From: Erysipelotrichaceae bacterium UBA6182
Lineage (GTDB): Bacteria > Bacillota_I > Bacilli_A > Erysipelotrichales > Erysipelotrichaceae
Assembly: GCA_002422065.1 (NCBI GenBank)
Contig: DITO01000190.1
Location: 281-10,596 of the forward strand
Direction: 5' to 3'
DNA length: 10,316 bases
Part shown: piece by piece, positions 6,686-10,316 of the stretch
How positions within the stretch are numbered: the stretch's first letter is position 1
Layout of the letters: every line of letters starts with the position of its first letter
The notes under the pieces: model-generated
Told to the model about the DNA's origin: nothing
Seen by the model: only the letters and a program-made list of their open reading frames with translations
Database searches by the model: none
Program-made: the position numbers and the translations under genes

Positions 6686-8079
6686 AAAAAATCGTTTTAC
6701 TATTTATTGTCGCACTGTTAGGACTCAATCTTGGAGCAACCCTTTCAAGTGCAAACGTTGATTTCGCAAATAATGAAGCGTACTATGAAGCGCTTTGTTT
6801 AGGCACGACATTAAAGAACAATGTTGCTACATGTACAGCATATCAATCATATCTTAATAAGAAAGCAGCCGATGCTAAAAAAGATCTTGATAAGTTAAGA
6901 ACAGACATTAATGTCATTCGAAAAGATATCACTTCTTACACTCAACAAATAAGTAAATATGAAGATGATATCGTATCGCTTGAGCGTCAAATTACGACAT
7001 TGAATAATTCGATTATCTCAATGGAAAAAAGTATTGTTGAAATTGAAGCGAATATAGTACAACTTGAAGCAAATGTAGAAGCACGTAATAATACAATCAA
7101 AGAGCGTATGGTTGCTTTACAAGGATTCCTTAATGTTAATGGATACATTGAAATCATTATGGGTTCAAGTTCTATGGCTGATCTTGTAAGAAGACTTGAA
7201 GGTATTAAGGATATCACGGATTCTGACAAAGCAATTATTCTACAAATCAAAGCAGAACTTGAAATTATTGAAGATGAAAAACTAGAACTTAATCGCCAAA
7301 GAGAAGCATTACTTGCAAACCGAGAAAATATTCGAGTTAATCAAGAAACACTAGAAGGCATTAAAGAACAAATCGAAGTCATTGTCGCTGAATATCAAAA
7401 ACAAGAAGCTGAGTTAGTTTCATTAGAACGTGAAGTAGTGGCCGATCTTACTGAGTTTAACAGTCAAATTAAAGCTATTGGTAATGCTTTAAACCTTATT
7501 GCAGTATCACCAGGATGGCGCAGACCTATGGATTCTGGATTCAGAATTTCTGCAGGTGCATGGTATTATCCACAAGGTGGAATTCATTTTGGAGTTGATT
7601 TTGCAGCCCCTTTAGGTAAAGAAATTAAAGCAGTAGGTAATGGATATATTATATACAGTTCTGACGCATGCCCAACTTATGGATTCTTAGGCAATCGTTG
7701 TGGATCACCAGGAATAGGTGGTGGTGGAAATCAAGTCTATCTCATCACAAATATTGCTGGGAAAACCTATGCTGTGATGTACTTACATCTTCAAAAAGGT
7801 TCACGTATTCAATCGGGTAAAATCGTTAATCAAGGCGACGTAATCGGATTAAATGGATCAAGTGGCTCTTCTACAGGTCCACATCTTCATATCGAAGTAA
7901 TCTATTTAGGAACTAATAGTGTCGATTATTATGTTAGAAACTGGGATGGTAGCTTATCATTTGGAGCAGGCTTTGGATCACCAGCCATGAATACTCGATG
8001 TTCGGTCACTGGTAATAATGCTCCATGTCGTTTAAATCCACTTGATGTATTTAATGTAAGAACTGGAGTATCCTACTAA
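6682..8079 (+). CDS. Secreted coiled-coil M23 (LytM) endopeptidase, predicted FtsEX effector
   Basis: This 465-residue secreted protein has a signal peptide (about 1-24, ending LSSAN) and a long coiled coil (about 60-265). A kink around GYIEIIMGSSSMADLVRRL (154-172) matches a block conserved in PcsB, CwlO and EnvC. The C-terminal M23 domain has zinc ligands His302 and Asp306 (HFGVD) and His403 (HLH 401-403), plus catalytic His369 (YLHL). All are intact, so unlike EnvC it should itself cleave peptidoglycan peptides. Six cysteines lie in three close pairs (39/51, 330/340, 440/449). I chose the ATG at 6682 over GTG 6673: it sits in ATGA with the ftsX stop, and GAGGTGG (6670-6676) is properly spaced. 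It takes the place of PcsB or CwlO as the hydrolase moved by FtsEX (inference from operon and architecture). Confidence 0.92.
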   Translation: MKKIVLLFIVALLGLNLGATLSSANVDFANNEAYYEALCLGTTLKNNVATCTAYQSYLNKKAADAKKDLDKLRTDINVIRKDITSYTQQISKYEDDIVSLERQITTLNNSIISMEKSIVEIEANIVQLEANVEARNNTIKERMVALQGFLNVNGYIEIIMGSSSMADLVRRLEGIKDITDSDKAIILQIKAELEIIEDEKLELNRQREALLANRENIRVNQETLEGIKEQIEVIVAEYQKQEAELVSLEREVVADLTEFNSQIKAIGNALNLIAVSPGWRRPMDSGFRISAGAWYYPQGGIHFGVDFAAPLGKEIKAVGNGYIIYSSDACPTYGFLGNRCGSPGIGGGGNQVYLITNIAGKTYAVMYLHLQKGSRIQSGKIVNQGDVIGLNGSSGSSTGPHLHIEVIYLGTNSVDYYVRNWDGSLSFGAGFGSPAMNTRCSVTGNNAPCRLNPLDVFNVRTGVSY

Positions 8080-8091
8080 ATAAATAAAAAA

Positions 8092-8113
8092 AAGCGGGTC
8101 TTAGGACTCGCTT
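8092..8113. terminator. Bidirectional terminator between the M23 gene and pepT
   Basis: A 9-bp stem, AAGCGGGTC (8092-8100) with GACTCGCTT (8105-8113), has one G-U pair on the plus strand and a 4-nt TTAG loop. Read on the minus strand it runs into an uninterrupted T8 tract and ends pepT. On the plus strand it is followed by GTTTGTTTCTT, a moderate tail that could end the ftsEX operon. The pepT stop codon is in the loop and its last codons form one arm. Confidence 0.9.
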
Positions 8114-9345
8114 GTTTGTTTCTTAGCATGAAGAGTAATAATATTCACAATCGTATAAGCACATTGTAGACCATCATCAACACTTAGAAATTCATATTTA
8201 CCATGAAAGTTCTCAGCTCCCGTAAACAGGTTAGGTGTATTAATTCCCATAAAAGTGATCTTAGATCCATCAGTGCCCCCACGAATAGGTTCAATCACAG
8301 GAACTATACCTAATTGCATCATTGCTTCTTTCGCAAGTTCAACACTACGCATATCTACTTTAATCCGATCAGCCATATTATAGTAGGAGTCCTTTAGTGA
8401 GACTTCTATTTTCGCCTTAGGATATTTCTTAGAAAGTAAATCTTTAATCTCAATCATTTTTTCTTTCTTCTTTAAGAACAATTCTTTATCATGATCTCGA
8501 ATAATATAGTGCATCGTAGCATCTTCAATGGTAGAAGTCATTGAAGCACATAGGAAGAAACCTTCACGACCAGATGTCTTTTCAGGTACTTCATTTTGAG
8601 GTAAATGAGCATCAAACTCCATTGCAAGTTTAAATGCATTAATCATTTTATCCTTTGCAGTCCCAGGATGGACTGAAATACCTTGAATCTTCACTATCGC
8701 AGCAGCTGCATTAAAACATTCATATTCAATTTGACCCTTGTATGAACCATCTACCGTGTAAGCAAAATCTGTATTAAAAGCTTTCGCATCAAAACGATTA
8801 GCTCCAACTCCAATCTCTTCATCAGGTCCAAAAGCTACTCTTACATCCCCATGTTGAAGGTGAGGATTATCATTAAGAAATCTCAGAGCTTCCATGATTG
8901 CTGTAATACCTGCTTTATCATCTGCTCCTAATAGTGTTGTGCCATCCGTAGTGATGAGTGTATGACCAACATAGTTCTTCAAGTTAGGAAATACTTGAGG
9001 ATCAAGAGAAGTTTGAGTCGTTTCATCAAGAAGGATTATCTTACCATCATAGTTTTCAATAATCTTAGGTTGAATATTCTCTGAGTTAAAATCTGCAGTA
9101 TCCACATGAGATATAAACCCAATAGGAGTTACATTCCCCTCAATATTCCCTTTTAGTGTACCCATCACAAATCCATTCTCAGGATTAACAAATACATCAA
9201 CACATCCAATCTCTTCTAACTCATCCTTCAACATCAACACAAAATCCCATTGTGCAGGAGTGGATGGAATCGTGTTACTTTTCGCATCAGAGCGTGTGTT
9301 AAGTACCGCATAGCGCATAAATCGTTCAATATAATGTTGTCTCAT
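8101..9345 (-). CDS. pepT: Peptidase T (tripeptide aminopeptidase, M20 family)
   Basis: This 414-residue cytosolic zinc aminopeptidase releases the N-terminal residue of tripeptides. The metal site is complete: His80 and Asp82 in FISHVDTADF, Asp142 in LLGADDKAGI, Glu176/Glu177 in GPDEEIGVG, Asp199 in YTVDGS, and His381 in AENFHGKYEF. These match the ligand positions of characterised PepT proteins. GGTDGS (357-361) and the inserted dimerisation domain around 210-325 are also typical, and the length is normal. The ATG at 9345 follows GGAGGT (complement of 9349-9354). The gene is monocistronic, with its own promoter and a shared terminator, and is opposite to the genes on both sides, so it looks placed between the ftsEX operon and the S41 protease gene. 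Confidence 0.97.
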   Translation of the reverse strand: MRQHYIERFMRYAVLNTRSDAKSNTIPSTPAQWDFVLMLKDELEEIGCVDVFVNPENGFVMGTLKGNIEGNVTPIGFISHVDTADFNSENIQPKIIENYDGKIILLDETTQTSLDPQVFPNLKNYVGHTLITTDGTTLLGADDKAGITAIMEALRFLNDNPHLQHGDVRVAFGPDEEIGVGANRFDAKAFNTDFAYTVDGSYKGQIEYECFNAAAAIVKIQGISVHPGTAKDKMINAFKLAMEFDAHLPQNEVPEKTSGREGFFLCASMTSTIEDATMHYIIRDHDKELFLKKKEKMIEIKDLLSKKYPKAKIEVSLKDSYYNMADRIKVDMRSVELAKEAMMQLGIVPVIEPIRGGTDGSKITFMGINTPNLFTGAENFHGKYEFLSVDDGLQCAYTIVNIITLHAKKQTSES

Positions 9346-9369
9346 AGGACCTCCAATTATTTAACACTA

Positions 9370-9399
9370 ATTATACTCTTTTTTGTGTGAATGTCTTAA
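9370..9399 (-). promoter_or_regulatory. pepT promoter
   Basis: On the minus strand a consensus TATAAT (complement of 9370-9375) lies just ahead of pepT. The -35 is weak: TTAAGA (complement of 9394-9399) at 18 nt, or AAGACA at 16 nt, each four of six. Transcription from about 9363 would leave an 18-nt leader holding GGAGGT. Confidence 0.65.
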
Positions 9400-9407
9400 T
9401 TTAAGAG

Positions 9408-9413
9408 TATAAT
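9408..9413 (+). promoter_or_regulatory. Outward -10 box toward the S41 gene
   Basis: TATAAT at 9408-9413 in the right arm of the inverted repeat reads toward the S41 gene. A -35 is poor (TTGTGT at 9383-9388 has a 19-nt spacer). If used, it would give a leader of about 90 nt and would compete with the pepT promoter, because their -35 regions overlap. Confidence 0.35.
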
Positions 9414-9457
9414 TAATAGATGACATCATGATAAATATGTCTTTAGGCATATCAAAC

Positions 9458-9484
9458 TAGTCATGTACTTGACTATGTTACAAT
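9458..9484 (+). promoter_or_regulatory. Extended -10 promoter of the S41 gene with an adjacent dyad
   Basis: TGTTACAAT (9476-9484) is an extended -10 of the same form as the yitT TGTTATAAT. It would start transcription about 20 nt before the ATG. Just upstream, at the -35 position, lies the dyad TAGTCATGTACTTGACTA (9458-9475; 6-bp arms around 6 nt). There is no good -35 box, so the dyad may be a site for an activator or repressor. Confidence 0.5.
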
Positions 9485-9510
9485 GAACAAAACAATTAAA
9501 GGAGTCTATT

Positions 9511-10316
9511 ATGGAAGAAGAAAAAGTAGTTATTCACCTTGAAAAACACCGCTGGCCAGATGAAGTTAGCGCACTTTCACGTCAACGCTGGACTAATCGA
9601 CTCTTAATTGTGATGGTTGTCGTCGCTTTTTTAAGCGGATGGCTTATTTCAGCACAACTTAATGTTACTACCTTAACCCCAGTCGATAATTCTCGCTATG
9701 CAAGATTAGATGCAATTGTTAATACATTATCCAGTACTTGGTTTTATGGTAAAGACATCACTAATATTGAAGAAACACTCATTGAGCGTGCCATTAAAGG
9801 AATGATTGAACAGAATGGTGATCCATATACTGAATACTTCAGTCCTGAAGAATATTTACAATTCTCAAATTCAATTACAACAAACTTTGTTGGTATTGGA
9901 GTGCAGATATATAACTTAGATGGTGTAACCGTTGTTGAGAAGGTGTTTCGTAATTCTCCAGCAGAAAGCTTCGGAGTATTACCAGGAGATATCATTTATA
10001 AGGTCGATGGAACAGACGTAACAGGACTTGAAGTGAGTGATATCGCAAGTAAAGTTCGTGGAGAACGAAATACCGTTGTATCTATTGAATTTATTCGTGG
10101 CAACACTTCGATTGTGAAAGACATTGTCCGTGATCAAATCCGTTCATCTGCATATGGAGAAATGCTTAATCAAGAAATTGCTATCTTAGAAATCAATCAA
10201 TTCGGATCTGATACTGCCGATCAAGTAAAAGACTATTTAGACTTCTTTAAAGATTCTAACGCAACTAAACTCATCATTGATTTAAGAGATAATGGGGGTG
10301 GATTCTTAGATACACT
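9511..10316 (+). CDS. S41 family C-terminal processing protease (CtpA-like), 3' end missing
   Basis: The ATG at 9511, 6 nt after AAAGGAG (9498-9504), opens a frame of 268 codons to the window edge. Residues 1-30 are a charged cytoplasmic tail, 31-49 a membrane anchor, and the remainder is extracellular. YGKDITNIEETLIERAIKG and GDPYTEYFSPEEY (103-115) are the usual S41 N-terminal block. A PDZ domain follows (about 125-200: FVGIGVQI, SPAESFGVLPGDIIYKVDG). The start of the protease core is seen at IIDLRDNGGGFLD (255-267). The Ser/Lys catalytic pair would lie beyond the edge. The family trims extracytoplasmic proteins; in Firmicutes the gene often follows ftsE-ftsX-hydrolase. Whether it processes the M23 enzyme here is conjecture. 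Confidence 0.93.
   Translation, partial: MEEEKVVIHLEKHRWPDEVSALSRQRWTNRLLIVMVVVAFLSGWLISAQLNVTTLTPVDNSRYARLDAIVNTLSSTWFYGKDITNIEETLIERAIKGMIEQNGDPYTEYFSPEEYLQFSNSITTNFVGIGVQIYNLDGVTVVEKVFRNSPAESFGVLPGDIIYKVDGTDVTGLEVSDIASKVRGERNTVVSIEFIRGNTSIVKDIVRDQIRSSAYGEMLNQEIAILEINQFGSDTADQVKDYLDFFKDSNATKLIIDLRDNGGGFLDT

Larger units (their letters stand above)
9368..9415. repeat. 13-bp perfect inverted repeat carrying mirrored -10 boxes
   Basis: TAATTATACTCTT (9368-9380) and its exact reverse complement AAGAGTATAATTA (9403-9415) are separated by 22 nt. Each arm contains TATAAT on the outward-reading strand, so the repeat creates two back-to-back -10 elements, one facing pepT and one facing the S41 gene. 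With no T-tract after either arm, it does not look like a terminator. Confidence 0.85.

Noticed and set aside
6987..7250. Minus-strand frame of 87 codons opposite the M23 coiled coil
   Set aside because: It is antisense to the coiled coil and arises from its repetitive codon use; no SD or recognisable domain.
9744..9995. Minus-strand frame opposite the S41 gene
   Set aside because: It is antisense to the well-conserved PDZ region and has no initiation signal.
1..10316. Mobile element, CRISPR array, phage or defence system
   Set aside because: No transposase, integrase, repeat-spacer pattern, terminal repeats or defence domains were seen; genes are housekeeping, transport or cell-envelope types with similar base composition.

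Overview
The window looks like chromosomal DNA from a low-GC Gram-positive bacterium with a cell wall. The evidence is AT-rich sequence, strong AGGAGG-type ribosome binding sites, sigma-A-like promoters, two lipoproteins with lipoboxes, and an FtsEX plus secreted murein hydrolase locus. UGA is a stop codon (opuAB, ftsE and ftsX end in TGA; tryptophans are TGG), so this is not a recoded mollicute. The overall flavour resembles Erysipelotrichia (Erysipelothrix-like), but that placement is an impression from gene content and composition, not a test.

Layout. Positions 1-862 (minus strand) hold a small lipoprotein of the DUF4358 type, followed 2 nt later by the 5' end of an AlgI/DltB-like MBOAT acyltransferase that runs off the left edge. 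Positions 972-4138 (minus) hold a complete glycine-betaine/proline-type ABC importer operon, transcribed in the order binding lipoprotein, permease, ATPase-CBS. It has a near-consensus promoter threaded through two dyads and ends in a hairpin terminator that overlaps the last codons of the ATPase gene. A 141-nt divergent intergenic region separates it from yitT (4206-5060, plus), whose extended -10 box lies so close to the only available start codon that its mRNA is predicted to be leaderless. Next on the plus strand come ftsE, ftsX and a secreted coiled-coil M23 endopeptidase (5106-8079), each overlapping the next by ATGA. These convergently meet pepT (8101-9345, minus) over a shared bidirectional terminator. 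pepT is divergent from an S41 C-terminal processing protease gene (9511 to the right edge, incomplete).

How the genes work together. FtsE and FtsX should form the membrane ATPase that switches on the M23 hydrolase through its coiled coil. The S41 protease is often encoded directly after that trio in Firmicutes, so pepT looks like an insertion or rearrangement between them. The Opu importer takes up compatible solutes under osmotic stress, and its CBS tail is a possible c-di-AMP sensor. MBOAT and DUF4358 proteins suggest acylation of a surface polymer. No mobile element, CRISPR array, tRNA or rRNA was seen. I found no clearly new system; the most interesting signals are regulatory (operators, leaderless start, mirrored promoters, terminators inside coding ends) and the paired cysteines of the M23 enzyme.
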